A stretch of DNA of 61,741 nucleotides, taken from Candidatus Thorarchaeota archaeon. GTDB lineage: Archaea > Asgardarchaeota > Thorarchaeia > Thorarchaeales > Thorarchaeaceae. A program made the position numbers and the translations under genes. The stretch covers positions 1 through 61,741 of the forward strand of contig SDOA01000007.1 of the NCBI GenBank assembly GCA_004524595.1, given 5' to 3'. Shown here piece after piece: positions 24,369 through 32,949 of the stretch (its first letter is position 1; each line of letters opens with the position of its first letter). The notes below the pieces were generated by a model. The model did not search any database. It saw only the letters and a program-made list of their open reading frames with translations, and was not told the origin of the DNA.

Positions 24369-25478
24369 CTATTTCTTAGGAGGTATAGGTACTACAATAT
24401 CATATTCATCCTTGATACCCATTTCAGCAACTCCAACATTCGGATATATTGTCATCTGGTCTCGTAGAGCTATCATATATCCATCATATTCTGTTCGGAT
24501 AACACCCTCACCAATTGGTCTTCCATGAATGTCAGTTATCATGGCTATCGGTTGACCATTCTTTACTTTTTCACCAGGACCAACAAGTAATCTAACAATA
24601 CCTGAATGTTGTGATCTTGGATGTTCTATTCTCCTCAAACGATACTCTGGCATTGGGACTTTATATTCTGTGATTCTCTCTTTAGGAGAATCAAGCATCC
24701 CTGCCCATCTTAGAAGATTTTTTGTCGCCTTAACAGCCCCTGAAACAATCTCTGGATACAAGACACTGTTGCTTCCTAATTCAACTGTAAATGCTGGAAT
24801 CCTTAGAGAATTTAAAACTGCTCCAGATAGTGATCTGTGATATTTTAAATTCATGTACTTCTTAGGTGGAAAATCTGCTGTCATCATAGCTCCTGCTCCA
24901 AATGCCTCAGCCATTGCGAGTTGTTTCTTAGCAAGCGCTTCAGCTGTAGGTCTCTCTTTTTCACCATCGTAAAATATTCGATCTAGAATCGAGTATGGAA
25001 CTGAACGTAATGAATGATTATGGATATCCATATGAAAATCCGCATATTTTTTGAAATAGGAGTATAATACCACTGCAACCTGTTCATAAGGTTTGAGGAA
25101 TTTTTTGTCCTCATCTTCTTCTTCAATATTGGCAAACAATCCTTCTGGAAACTGGCGATTAGGATCTTCATCTTGATATTCAGGATACCTCTGATATAGC
25201 CGCAATCCCGTTGGGTTAAGAGTGGGAATTGATACAATTGTTCCCTGCAGCTCATCTGTCAGACTTTGAGTTATAAGTTCGTGTAGAACTGCTACACCTG
25301 TCAATTCGTTACCATGTATATTTGCAGTCAGGAAAAAGGTGGGACCATCTTGTCTTCCTTGCGCTATCACTATAGGAATTCTATCTTTTGCCCCAGTAGG
25401 GAGGTCCATCGCATCAATAAAGCCATAGGTAATCTTTCCAGGTGAGCTCTTGACGTTACCAATTTTAATCAACTTCAT
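24369..25478 (-). CDS. AstE/aspartoacylase-family zinc deacylase
   Basis: About 369 residues from ATG 25478 (MKLIKIGN); ATG 25487 is also possible. Zinc-carboxypeptidase-like (M14 AstE/AspA) motifs: NIHGNELTG (His and Glu ligands) near residue 60, DIHNHS (third ligand) and FTVELGSN (catalytic Glu). The C-terminal 90 residues (GEKVKNGQPIAMITD, GEGVIRTEYDGYMIAL) form the beta-barrel cap seen in this family. It would hydrolyse an N-acyl amino acid or similar amide. It converges on the kinase-thioredoxin gene with a 2-nt gap. The substrate is unknown. Confidence 0.88.
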   Translation of the reverse strand: MKLIKIGNVKSSPGKITYGFIDAMDLPTGAKDRIPIVIAQGRQDGPTFFLTANIHGNELTGVAVLHELITQSLTDELQGTIVSIPTLNPTGLRLYQRYPEYQDEDPNRQFPEGLFANIEEEDEDKKFLKPYEQVAVVLYSYFKKYADFHMDIHNHSLRSVPYSILDRIFYDGEKERPTAEALAKKQLAMAEAFGAGAMMTADFPPKKYMNLKYHRSLSGAVLNSLRIPAFTVELGSNSVLYPEIVSGAVKATKNLLRWAGMLDSPKERITEYKVPMPEYRLRRIEHPRSQHSGIVRLLVGPGEKVKNGQPIAMITDIHGRPIGEGVIRTEYDGYMIALRDQMTIYPNVGVAEMGIKDEYDIVVPIPPKK

Positions 25479-25579
25479 AATTGACACTCGAAGTCAAGTG
25501 TAGAAACCATCCTATTAATTCACCGAGCTGAGTAAACGTAAAAAATACATTTGAACTACTTGTGCTTTTCTTAAGGGTC

Positions 25580-26062
25580 TTACCACTCAATAGGTTCGAG
25601 GTCTTTCCTTCGTAATCTTTCTCCTCTGCGTTCTTTAGCCTGTTCCCAACGAAGTTTTTCCTCTTTAGAGCTAAGAATCAATGGAATGACTAACTTGGGT
25701 TTTCCATTATCATCAGTAGCAACATAGGTAAGAAAAGCTCTACAATTCTTCGAAGTTTCACCAGTGAACGGATTTTCTGATATGACTCTAACTTCGATCT
25801 CCATTGAGGTAGTTCCTACAAAATTAACCCATGCTTCTAAAGTTACTATATCTCTCTGTCGTATTGGGCTGAGAAAATTCAATGAGTCAATAGAAACAGT
25901 AACTATCGCACTCCTGCTATGTCTTTTCGCAACAATGGACCCTAGAGTGTCAATCCAATTAAGCAGTCTTCCTCCATACAGGGTTCCATTATTATTAACA
26001 TCATTTGGGAAGACAGTCTGTGTCATTATTGTGCGCGATTCTGTAACAGTTTTTCCTTCCAT
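25580..26062 (-). CDS. Acyl-CoA thioesterase (hot-dog, YciA/ACOT type)
   Basis: 160 residues. The hot-dog signature TVFPNDVNNNGTLYGGRLLNWID is split over positions 14-36, with the catalytic Asp/Asn region, and VSIDSLNFLSPIRQRDIV follows as in acyl-CoA hydrolases of the YciA/BACH family. The C-terminal 30 residues are charged and helical. It would hydrolyse acyl-CoA to free acid and CoA, opposing the ligases at 203 and 8262. Start ATG 26062; it is divergent from trmO. Confidence 0.9.
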   Translation of the reverse strand: MEGKTVTESRTIMTQTVFPNDVNNNGTLYGGRLLNWIDTLGSIVAKRHSRSAIVTVSIDSLNFLSPIRQRDIVTLEAWVNFVGTTSMEIEVRVISENPFTGETSKNCRAFLTYVATDDNGKPKLVIPLILSSKEEKLRWEQAKERRGERLRRKDLEPIEW

Positions 26063-26133
26063 TGGCTTTCAACCTGAAAAGATTTAGTTCGATAGTTGAA
26101 TTAATCTGTTACGACTACTACTATATCACTTGG

Positions 26134-26583
26134 ATGATGATGATGTCTATGAAATATTCTATCATACCAATTGGGTACGTCGAAAAGAGTGGCTCTAATG
26201 TTTCTCTAATAATCAAAGATTCTTATTGGGCTGCCACCACGCACCTGGATCTATTTTCACATATCATCATTCTCTGGTGGATTGATGGTCGTGATAATCC
26301 ATCAGATAGACAAACTGTTCTTGTGTTTCCTCCAAGGAATAAGGGAACAGATCAATCTGGTGTTTTTGCATGTCGGTCTCCCGCAAGACCAAACCCAATT
26401 GGACACACAATTGCAAAGGTTGAAGGAATTGTTGTAACGAAAAATCAGATAATAGTCGATCATATGGATGCAGAATCTGGCTCTCCGATTATTGATATTA
26501 AGCCATATCTTCCATCTTCAGATAGGGTAGAGGATGCAAAGGTTGCACCTTGGTTTGTTGATCTAATTCCTAGATATTATTAG
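26134..26583 (+). CDS. trmO: TrmO/TsaA-family tRNA (adenine-N6) methyltransferase-like protein
   Basis: About 150 residues. FACRSPARPNPIGHT matches the family signature FATRSPxRPNPIG, and IIDIKPYLPSSD matches IDIKPYxPxxD. E. coli TrmO uses S-adenosylmethionine to methylate t6A37 in tRNA. This archaeal form is short, as in other archaea, and lacks the C-terminal extension of the E. coli protein. A cluster of in-frame ATG codons (26134, 26137, 26140, 26143, 26149) leaves the start uncertain; MKYSIIPIGYVEKSG at 26149 begins the conserved part. Confidence 0.82.
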   Translation: MMMMSMKYSIIPIGYVEKSGSNVSLIIKDSYWAATTHLDLFSHIIILWWIDGRDNPSDRQTVLVFPPRNKGTDQSGVFACRSPARPNPIGHTIAKVEGIVVTKNQIIVDHMDAESGSPIIDIKPYLPSSDRVEDAKVAPWFVDLIPRYY

Positions 26584-26587
26584 CTCA

Positions 26588-27502
26588 CTATGGACCCTCA
26601 TAATATTTCTCAAGTAATTCATTAAGAAAGTCTGAACCTCTTCTTATGATTGTCATAGGATCTTCAACAATGTATGCAAACCTATAAGTCACTGCTGCTG
26701 TTGGTTTTGCCCATACCTGGTAAGTAGGTCGTGTTACGAATATTTCGGACCATTTGTCACAGACTTGATTGAACCACTTCATCATAGCTGTCTGTTTATA
26801 ACTCATATGAATACTGATATCGAATGTATATCTATACGCTTCTTCAATACCAGTGATCTGTTTCAATCGATTTAGTGCATCACCTAAATGATGAACATAA
26901 TTTCGTCCTCTATCTGCTGCTAAAATTTCTTGTTTTTCGTCTGCTTCTATTTTCTGAATATAGTTACTAATGTCTATGCGATAGTTGGTGACTGCACTGC
27001 TAACTACTTTATTGTTTGGGACTAGTTCAGTTGTTTCATCAGCTAAGAGTATTCTTGTATAATTCAGAGTAATTTCACGAACGATTCCTTCCACATTCCC
27101 AATTTTTACATAATCGCCAACTCGAAACGGACGTGCAGTGAGAACGTATAACCCACTAACTATATTCCCTAGGGCTTGAGAGAAAGCGAGACCTAATGCT
27201 GTACCAAATATTGCACTCAAAGAGAGTATTGTGGCAAAACTTGTTTCAAATGTTGTGATAATGACTGAAACTGCAGCCATAAAGAAAATGAGTCTGAGAA
27301 TGATGACTATTCCAGTTGATGCTTCTGCTCCCATACCGATGCTTTGTAAAGACTTACGTGCTAAGCGAGTAATTACTACATATATGATAAGCAGGATAAT
27401 GAGTGTTATAATGAGAACTAAATAGGGAAATATTTGTGTCCAATAAAACCTGATATACTCAATCGGATCAGTGAAAAAATCAGGTGGAGTCACTTGTATC
27501 AC
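26588..27502 (-). CDS. mscS: Small-conductance mechanosensitive channel (MscS family)
   Basis: 304 residues with three N-terminal membrane helices. The pore helix and beta-domain start ALGLAFSQALGNIVSGLYVLTARPFRVGDYVKIGNVEG is split across about residues 95-140 and is diagnostic. LVPNNKVVSSAVTNY closes the beta domain, and the C-terminal alpha/beta domain is present. It would release solutes on hypo-osmotic shock. Its 5' end overlaps an unconserved extension of the next plus-strand gene, so the two share a divergent promoter region. Confidence 0.93.
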   Translation of the reverse strand: MIQVTPPDFFTDPIEYIRFYWTQIFPYLVLIITLIILLIIYVVITRLARKSLQSIGMGAEASTGIVIILRLIFFMAAVSVIITTFETSFATILSLSAIFGTALGLAFSQALGNIVSGLYVLTARPFRVGDYVKIGNVEGIVREITLNYTRILLADETTELVPNNKVVSSAVTNYRIDISNYIQKIEADEKQEILAADRGRNYVHHLGDALNRLKQITGIEEAYRYTFDISIHMSYKQTAMMKWFNQVCDKWSEIFVTRPTYQVWAKPTAAVTYRFAYIVEDPMTIIRRGSDFLNELLEKYYEGP

Positions 27503-27599
27503 TTTTTCAACCTCAACATCACAAATGAAGAATTCATATTTGAATCGTTTGGGTTTTGTAGTTTCATGTGAACTTTTTTACTCTTTCACACATTTTTAT

Positions 27600-28850
27600 A
27601 TGGCTATTATTGATAGATGCAATAGGAGTAATAAGGAGTTGTTTGGAAAGGTCTCTTCTAAGCCTGTAAGTCTTTTCTTGAAATTCCTATTCATAATGCT
27701 ATTACCATCACTCTACATTTTTACAAACTTTGGTGAATTTATTTATTCGCTATCCTCTAGTTTTCTTCTAACATCATTAGGGTATTCACACATTGGGGTA
27801 TTCCCAGATTATTCCTCTAATTTGCCACACTCTGTTTTTCAAATAATCACTATCTTAATTCGAAATTTAAGTCTGGGATCTATAGTCGCTTTTCCTGGTT
27901 TTGTCTATGATTATAAGATTGATCAAATTCCATTGAGAAAATCCTATTGGAAAATGGGATTGGGTGTGTGTATTGCCTTAGTTTTCAATACAGTTGGGGT
28001 CGTTTATTTCATCGTACCTCTCTTCACAGGTCCTTCGTATATATACAATTTTGACTACTATACGATTTCAATGCAGTTGGCTGTGTTTCCTGTGTTGGTC
28101 ATGGCCACATTCATTGTCTTACCATTGATACAAAGACAGGCAATATCTATCGCAAGTCCACTTGAACTTCATGATCGAAGTGCGAAGGAGATAAAGCAAT
28201 TTCCTGAACTAAAGATAAAGAGGGAAATTAGAGTATCGATGATTCTTTGGATCATTCTTTGTTTCTTTCCTTTTTTCATTGGATTATCCGGTAACATCTG
28301 GAGAGCACATTATCTGATGGGTCTTTTGTTTACATTCACAATTCACGCAAATGTGTTCTATGATTCTATGACCACATTATTATATGGGGAGATTACCAAC
28401 TTGGTTGCTCTTCAAAACACTGCTCTCTATTCAGTGGGAAATTTCTACTTTGTAAGAGAAATCTATCGTTTTCTTAGAACGGAGGTCACACGCAGGAGAT
28501 TGTTACTAGTTGGCATTATAGCAACCTTCTTTCCACTAATTGTTAGAATGGTATTTCCCCTTGGATATTATTACTACTATTATACTATAATACCTCTCCC
28601 CTCTGTTTTCTTTGCGGGTTTGCTAATTATTAAACTGCATAGACCACTTACTGGTTTGACAGATCGTTTATGGAAGGAAGACCAAACCCGACATTGGTGG
28701 GATGAAACTGATGTAGAAAAGAACGAAGAAGAGGGAGCTGCTTCAACTCCTGAACTTCCATATCGACCTCAAGACAGCATTATAAAAGTTCCATTGTACT
28801 ACATCATTATTTCAAGAATTAAGAATCTCGGAAGCAAATTCCAGAAATAA
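27600..28850 (+). CDS. Polytopic membrane protein of unknown function
   Basis: About 416 residues with eight or nine hydrophobic helices and a hydrophilic C-terminal 60 residues. Start is uncertain: ATG 27600 has a T-rich upstream sequence and no ribosome binding site, while TTG 27639 has GGAG at 27624-27627. The frame is open further upstream, but that part overlaps mscS. I recognise no family; the sequence is rich in Phe, Tyr and Ile and has two runs of Tyr near the last helices. It converges with the EutA-like gene. Confidence 0.7.
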   Translation: MAIIDRCNRSNKELFGKVSSKPVSLFLKFLFIMLLPSLYIFTNFGEFIYSLSSSFLLTSLGYSHIGVFPDYSSNLPHSVFQIITILIRNLSLGSIVAFPGFVYDYKIDQIPLRKSYWKMGLGVCIALVFNTVGVVYFIVPLFTGPSYIYNFDYYTISMQLAVFPVLVMATFIVLPLIQRQAISIASPLELHDRSAKEIKQFPELKIKREIRVSMILWIILCFFPFFIGLSGNIWRAHYLMGLLFTFTIHANVFYDSMTTLLYGEITNLVALQNTALYSVGNFYFVREIYRFLRTEVTRRRLLLVGIIATFFPLIVRMVFPLGYYYYYYTIIPLPSVFFAGLLIIKLHRPLTGLTDRLWKEDQTRHWWDETDVEKNEEEGAASTPELPYRPQDSIIKVPLYYIIISRIKNLGSKFQK

Positions 28851-28865
28851 TGCCTTACTTCTCCT

Positions 28866-30323
28866 CTATTTCTGTTGTACATCAAAAACTAATGTCTTTA
28901 CTACCACTGGAACAACTACATCCTCAATGACTGGTGCTCCTATGTCGATAAAGTCTCCTTCTCTTAGAGATATTTCATCTATTGAGAGAATCTCATTAGT
29001 AATCCCGGTTTCTCTTCGCATAATATTCCCCACGCTATTACCAATATCTGTATCGAAACACATCAAGATTGGTTTATTATTTGAAATTGTTTCGGGGAGT
29101 GCAGCAACAACACCTTTGGCAAATTCTAGGAGATTTTCATAAGATGGTCGAACAGCGTCTTTGAACGCAAGTATCATTGGATCGACTCCTTCTCGGAGAT
29201 CAAATCTCTTAATCGCTTTATCTATTGCCTTCTGAACTATTGCAGCATCCGATTTTCTACCTTGAATATATGGTACAACAACTGGTAAATTCCTCAATGG
29301 ATAACCAAGACCAGATGAGAGAAATGTCGTTGAACCACTCACTTGCAGGCTGAAATGTCCTGCACCGATAACAGTCGCACGAATCCTCTGGTCTGGCTCT
29401 CCTATAGGTAAGCCGAGAGCAGTTGCTTTCTTCTTAATAGATTGGGACAAAATGTAGCCCAAATCATTATACTGATTATTATCAGTATCATAATAGTATT
29501 CTGCTACACCACCTGAAAATGTAATAGTATCTAGCTCACCTTCAAATATGAGTGGAGGGGTCATCATCAATAGGCGAGTACTATCTCGAAGAGTCTTACC
29601 TTGAATTCCATCGATGAGTGCATTTGCGAGTTCATCAGCAATTTTCTCTTTAGTATCAGAATCGAGTTCTTCTCCTAATTCAAGCTTTAAACCTAAAAGG
29701 GAAGCAATCTTCTTTCCAGTTTCTTCAAGTCTTATAATTATTCCATTCTGATCTGTTGCAATCAACCGCCCTCCAACATTGAGAGCTGCTGTTGCAATGA
29801 TTCTCCCATCAGTACATATAGCGATGTTTGAAGAACCTCCACCTATATCGACATTCATTATTGTCTTACCATTCTCAGCAGAGCGTGCTACAGAACCAGA
29901 ACCATATGCTGCTAGAACAGCCTCGAAATTAGGTCCTGCTGTAGCTGCCACAAACTTGCCTGTTTCTCCAGCTAATTCATTAACAATCCATTCTGCATTC
30001 TCTTTCTTAGCTGTTTCACCTGTTATTATTACGGCACCTGTATCAACATCAGTCACTGCAATTCCTGCAGTCTTATAATCTTCAAGAAGAAGTTCTTTGA
30101 GAGCATCGAAATCTATCGTCTTTTGGTCCCTGAATGGAGTGAGATGGATGGGTCCTGAATAGAGGATTCTACGGTCTATAATTTCAAATTTTTCAGTTGG
30201 ATTCTTTCTGTTTTTTTCGAGAGTGAGTTTACTGAATACAACATGAGAGGTAGAAGAGCCGATATCAACCCCAACACTTAGTAGTTCTCTCTGCTGGACT
30301 CTTAGAATACATATCCACTCCAA
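28866..30323 (-). CDS. eutA: EutA-like reactivating factor for an adenosylcobalamin ammonia-lyase
   Basis: 485 residues of the actin-like ATPase superfamily. VGVDIGSSTSHVVFSK near residue 16 is the phosphate-1 motif, NVDIGGGSSNIAI the second, and SGGVAEYYY the adenosine motif, in the EutA order; VIGAGHFSLQVSGSTTF is EutA-like. EutA exchanges damaged B12 in ethanolamine ammonia-lyase (EutBC). No eutBC is in the window. The start is the TTG at 30323, the only in-frame candidate that I see. Confidence 0.85.
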   Translation of the reverse strand: MEWICILRVQQRELLSVGVDIGSSTSHVVFSKLTLEKNRKNPTEKFEIIDRRILYSGPIHLTPFRDQKTIDFDALKELLLEDYKTAGIAVTDVDTGAVIITGETAKKENAEWIVNELAGETGKFVAATAGPNFEAVLAAYGSGSVARSAENGKTIMNVDIGGGSSNIAICTDGRIIATAALNVGGRLIATDQNGIIIRLEETGKKIASLLGLKLELGEELDSDTKEKIADELANALIDGIQGKTLRDSTRLLMMTPPLIFEGELDTITFSGGVAEYYYDTDNNQYNDLGYILSQSIKKKATALGLPIGEPDQRIRATVIGAGHFSLQVSGSTTFLSSGLGYPLRNLPVVVPYIQGRKSDAAIVQKAIDKAIKRFDLREGVDPMILAFKDAVRPSYENLLEFAKGVVAALPETISNNKPILMCFDTDIGNSVGNIMRRETGITNEILSIDEISLREGDFIDIGAPVIEDVVVPVVVKTLVFDVQQK

Positions 30324-30437
30324 TTAGGTATAGAATGCAGCGCTCAATGATAGTCCCTTTTAGGTTTATGTTCAAGGCGCAATTTTTCCTTACCGTAGGT
30401 TTCATAATGAAGTTATGAAATGATATAATGAATTACC

Positions 30438-30953
30438 ATGGACGTCATTAAAGCAATCCGAAATCGTAGAAGTATTAGAAAATATAAATCGACAGAGGTT
30501 ACTCCAGAACAAATTCATACAATACTTCAGGCAGGTCGATGGGCACCTTCAGCATCAAACAAACAACCTTGGCATTTCATTGTCATTCGTGATGCTGGGA
30601 TCCGCTCTCAACTCGCTCAAGCACATCCCTATGGAAGATTCATGAGTGAGTCACCTGTTGTAATCGTTGTTCTAGGAGACCCATCAAAACACCCACGATA
30701 TCATCTTGCAGATCCTCACAATGCAGTACAAAATATGTTGCTTGCAGCATTTGCTGAAGGATTAAGCACTTGTTGGATGGGTGTTCGTGATACTGATATT
30801 GAACCTACCTTTCGCGATATTCTAAGGATACCAAATGAACTTCGAGTCATATGTGCGATATCTGTAGGATATGCGGATCAAGAACGGACAAGTACTAGAT
30901 TGCCGTTGGAAGAAATCGTTTCTTGGGAGCATTTCGGAAACAAGAGTGAGTGA
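30438..30953 (+). CDS. Nitroreductase-family FMN oxidoreductase
   Basis: 171 residues. The N-terminal FMN-binding pattern NRRSIRKYKSTEVTPEQ and the AGRWAPSASNKQPWHF segment are diagnostic. AVQNMLLAAFAEGLSTCWMG gives the dimer helix. Members reduce quinones, nitro compounds, enones or flavins with NAD(P)H. The ACT gene follows after 6 nt, so the two form an operon. Substrate unknown. Confidence 0.92.
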   Translation: MDVIKAIRNRRSIRKYKSTEVTPEQIHTILQAGRWAPSASNKQPWHFIVIRDAGIRSQLAQAHPYGRFMSESPVVIVVLGDPSKHPRYHLADPHNAVQNMLLAAFAEGLSTCWMGVRDTDIEPTFRDILRIPNELRVICAISVGYADQERTSTRLPLEEIVSWEHFGNKSE

Positions 30954-30959
30954 TTCTCA

Positions 30960-31367
30960 ATGACTGGAGCTCGAGACCTAGGGTTTCTTCTGCATAATAT
31001 TGAGCCTAAGCACATTCCCGGAGAATACGTCTTTTGTTCAATTGACAGAGAAACCCTTCGAGCTCTAAAAGATACACCACTTCTCACTTTCAGAGAATCT
31101 GAAGGAATTGCAGTTATTGTATCTAAAGAAATAGCTGAAAAGTACCAGTTATCCTTTGATAACACCTGGGGATTAATTACACTATCAGTACACTCTGATC
31201 TTGAGGCTGTTGGATTTATTGCAGCTGTGACTAAAGTCCTAGCAGAATCCAAAATCAGTGTCAATGTAGTCTCAGCCTATTATCATGACCATCTCTTTGT
31301 ACCACATACCAAAGTCAATGATGCATTGAACTTACTTCAAGCGATCTCAGAATCTATAAAGAAATAA
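30960..31367 (+). CDS. ACT-domain protein (COG3602-like)
   Basis: 135 residues. The N-terminal half (FCSIDRETLRAL, FRESEGIAVIVS) and the C-terminal half (WGLITLSVHSDLEAVGFIAAVTKVLAESKISVNVVSAYYHDH, quoted here only for its pattern of beta-alpha-beta) form the two ACT-like modules of this small family, related to CASTOR-type amino-acid sensors. It probably binds an amino acid and may act as a regulator. Its last 14 nt overlap the end of the opposite-strand flavin protein gene. Confidence 0.8.
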   Translation: MTGARDLGFLLHNIEPKHIPGEYVFCSIDRETLRALKDTPLLTFRESEGIAVIVSKEIAEKYQLSFDNTWGLITLSVHSDLEAVGFIAAVTKVLAESKISVNVVSAYYHDHLFVPHTKVNDALNLLQAISESIKK

Positions 31368-31860
31368 CTACTTCTTTTGATTTCTTTCCACTCATGAATT
31401 CGATGTCGATTCTTCCTATATTTACTCTCACAAGAGAAGCCTCTGAAATTTGCTCTTGAATGACCTTATCTGGTTCAGGTTCAAGAGCATCGATCATAAT
31501 TTTGAGTGCTCGTTCCTTCTCTTGAATGTCACTAATGAATGTCACTCGTCCCATGAATTGTACTGTTGCATAGAGATGGTCGCACTCCCCTTCTACATAT
31601 CCATAGTCTTCAATTGCTTGACCCCAAACGACATTGTTTGATTGTAATATATCGACCTTTTTCCCTTCTTGAGCGCAGTGGAAATAGATACACTGATTGA
31701 TTAGATCAAAACCGTGACTGAGTGTAGCCAAGTATGGTTGATCATCTTGACACATCGCGATAGTGACATATTTTGCATTCCTAAGAATAGAAATCATTTC
31801 ATTCTTATCTTCTATTGCTTTTTCCTTCCTTCGAATTCCTCTCAAAGTATCAATCACCAA
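31354..31860 (-). CDS. Pyridoxamine-phosphate-oxidase-like flavin split-barrel protein (NimA type)
   Basis: 168 residues. The start MISILRNAKYVTIAMCQDDQPY followed by HGFDLINQCIYFHCAQEGKKVDIL fits the FMN-binding split barrel of the NimA/PNPOx-like family. The Cys/His-containing segment GECDHLYATVQFMGRV fits the core strands. Members bind FMN, F420 or haem. The start is TTG 31860 or the adjacent GTG; no ribosome binding site is seen. It converges with and overlaps the ACT gene by 14 bp. Confidence 0.85.
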   Translation of the reverse strand: MVIDTLRGIRRKEKAIEDKNEMISILRNAKYVTIAMCQDDQPYLATLSHGFDLINQCIYFHCAQEGKKVDILQSNNVVWGQAIEDYGYVEGECDHLYATVQFMGRVTFISDIQEKERALKIMIDALEPEPDKVIQEQISEASLVRVNIGRIDIEFMSGKKSKEVVISL

Positions 31861-31994
31861 TATATTTTCATTTCAGATTGCAATTAAGTTTCCTTTAGAT
31901 TCTTATCCACCACATATCTCACAGGATGAAAGATTTCTAAATTATATAGTCCTTGAAAGGAATCCTTTTCAATATAGTAGTTTTTCAAAACAAT

Positions 31995-32945
31995 ATGATT
32001 AGCCTTTCTGACATTCGCGTTGCCCATGATAGAATTAGACATGTGATTGTCAGAACACCTGTGATGAGATCAACAACAATTGACAACATAACTGGTTGCG
32101 AAGTCTATTTCAAATGTGAAAACTTCCAAAGAGTTGGCGCATTCAAATTCAGAGGTGCATTCAATGTTGTTTCACAGTTAACTGAGAATGAGAGAAATCG
32201 TGGCGTTATTGCTCACTCCTCCGGAAATCATGCACAAGCATTGTCACTGGCAGCATCAATGTTGGGTGTAAAGGCAACAATTGTGATGCCTGAAAATTCT
32301 CCCAAAGTAAAGGTAAATGCAACAAGAGGATATGGAGCTGAAATCGTCTTCTGCGAGAATAACACTGAGAGTAGGGTTGCAGTGACCAATGAGCTGATTG
32401 AGAAATTTGGGTATATTCTTGTTCATCCGTATAACGATTTAAGAATAATTGCTGGAGCTGGGACTGCGACATTAGAACTCATTGATGAAATAGGTCCTCT
32501 CGATTATGTATTTGCTCCTGTTGGAGGAGGTGGTCTTGTAAGTGGGACTACAATTGCTACAAAGGGACTATGTCCATCTGCAAAGGTTTTTGCGGTCGAA
32601 CCCGCAAATGCGGATGATGCATACCGTTCAATCAAAGCTGACAAAATTCTTCCAAGCATAAATCCTAATACGATTGCAGATGGTCTTCGCACGCAATTGG
32701 GTGATATTACATTTGAGATTATTAGGGATTATGTAGATGATATCATATTAGTAGAAGAGCGTGAGATTATTGAGGCAATGAAATTGCTGTGGGAACGAAT
32801 GAAACTTGTTGTTGAACCATCTGGTGCCGTATCGTTGGCAGGATTCCTTAAGATAAGTAATGACTTGGACAAGAAGAGAATTGGAATTCTAATCAGTGGT
32901 GGAAATATTGACCTAACAGATTTTTTCAAGAAGTACTTTTATTAA
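31995..32945 (+). CDS. PLP-dependent threonine/serine dehydratase
   Basis: About 316 residues from ATG 31995 (MISLSDIRVAHDRI); the open frame extends 14 codons upstream. The PLP lysine lies in GAFKFRGA, the substrate loop in SSGNHAQALSLA, and the phosphate-binding loop in VGGGGLVSG. There is no C-terminal ACT regulatory domain, so it resembles catabolic dehydratase or serine racemase. A TATA-like run AATTATATAG (31940-31949) lies about 45 nt upstream. It would turn threonine or serine into 2-oxobutyrate or pyruvate plus ammonia. Confidence 0.93.
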   Translation: MISLSDIRVAHDRIRHVIVRTPVMRSTTIDNITGCEVYFKCENFQRVGAFKFRGAFNVVSQLTENERNRGVIAHSSGNHAQALSLAASMLGVKATIVMPENSPKVKVNATRGYGAEIVFCENNTESRVAVTNELIEKFGYILVHPYNDLRIIAGAGTATLELIDEIGPLDYVFAPVGGGGLVSGTTIATKGLCPSAKVFAVEPANADDAYRSIKADKILPSINPNTIADGLRTQLGDITFEIIRDYVDDIILVEEREIIEAMKLLWERMKLVVEPSGAVSLAGFLKISNDLDKKRIGILISGGNIDLTDFFKKYFY

Positions 32946-32949
32946 ATTA

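Noticed and set aside
26062..26133. N-terminal extension of the TrmO frame back to ATG 26062
   Set aside because: The extra residues are unconserved, rich in Tyr and Ile, and start within the opposite-strand thioesterase start codon.
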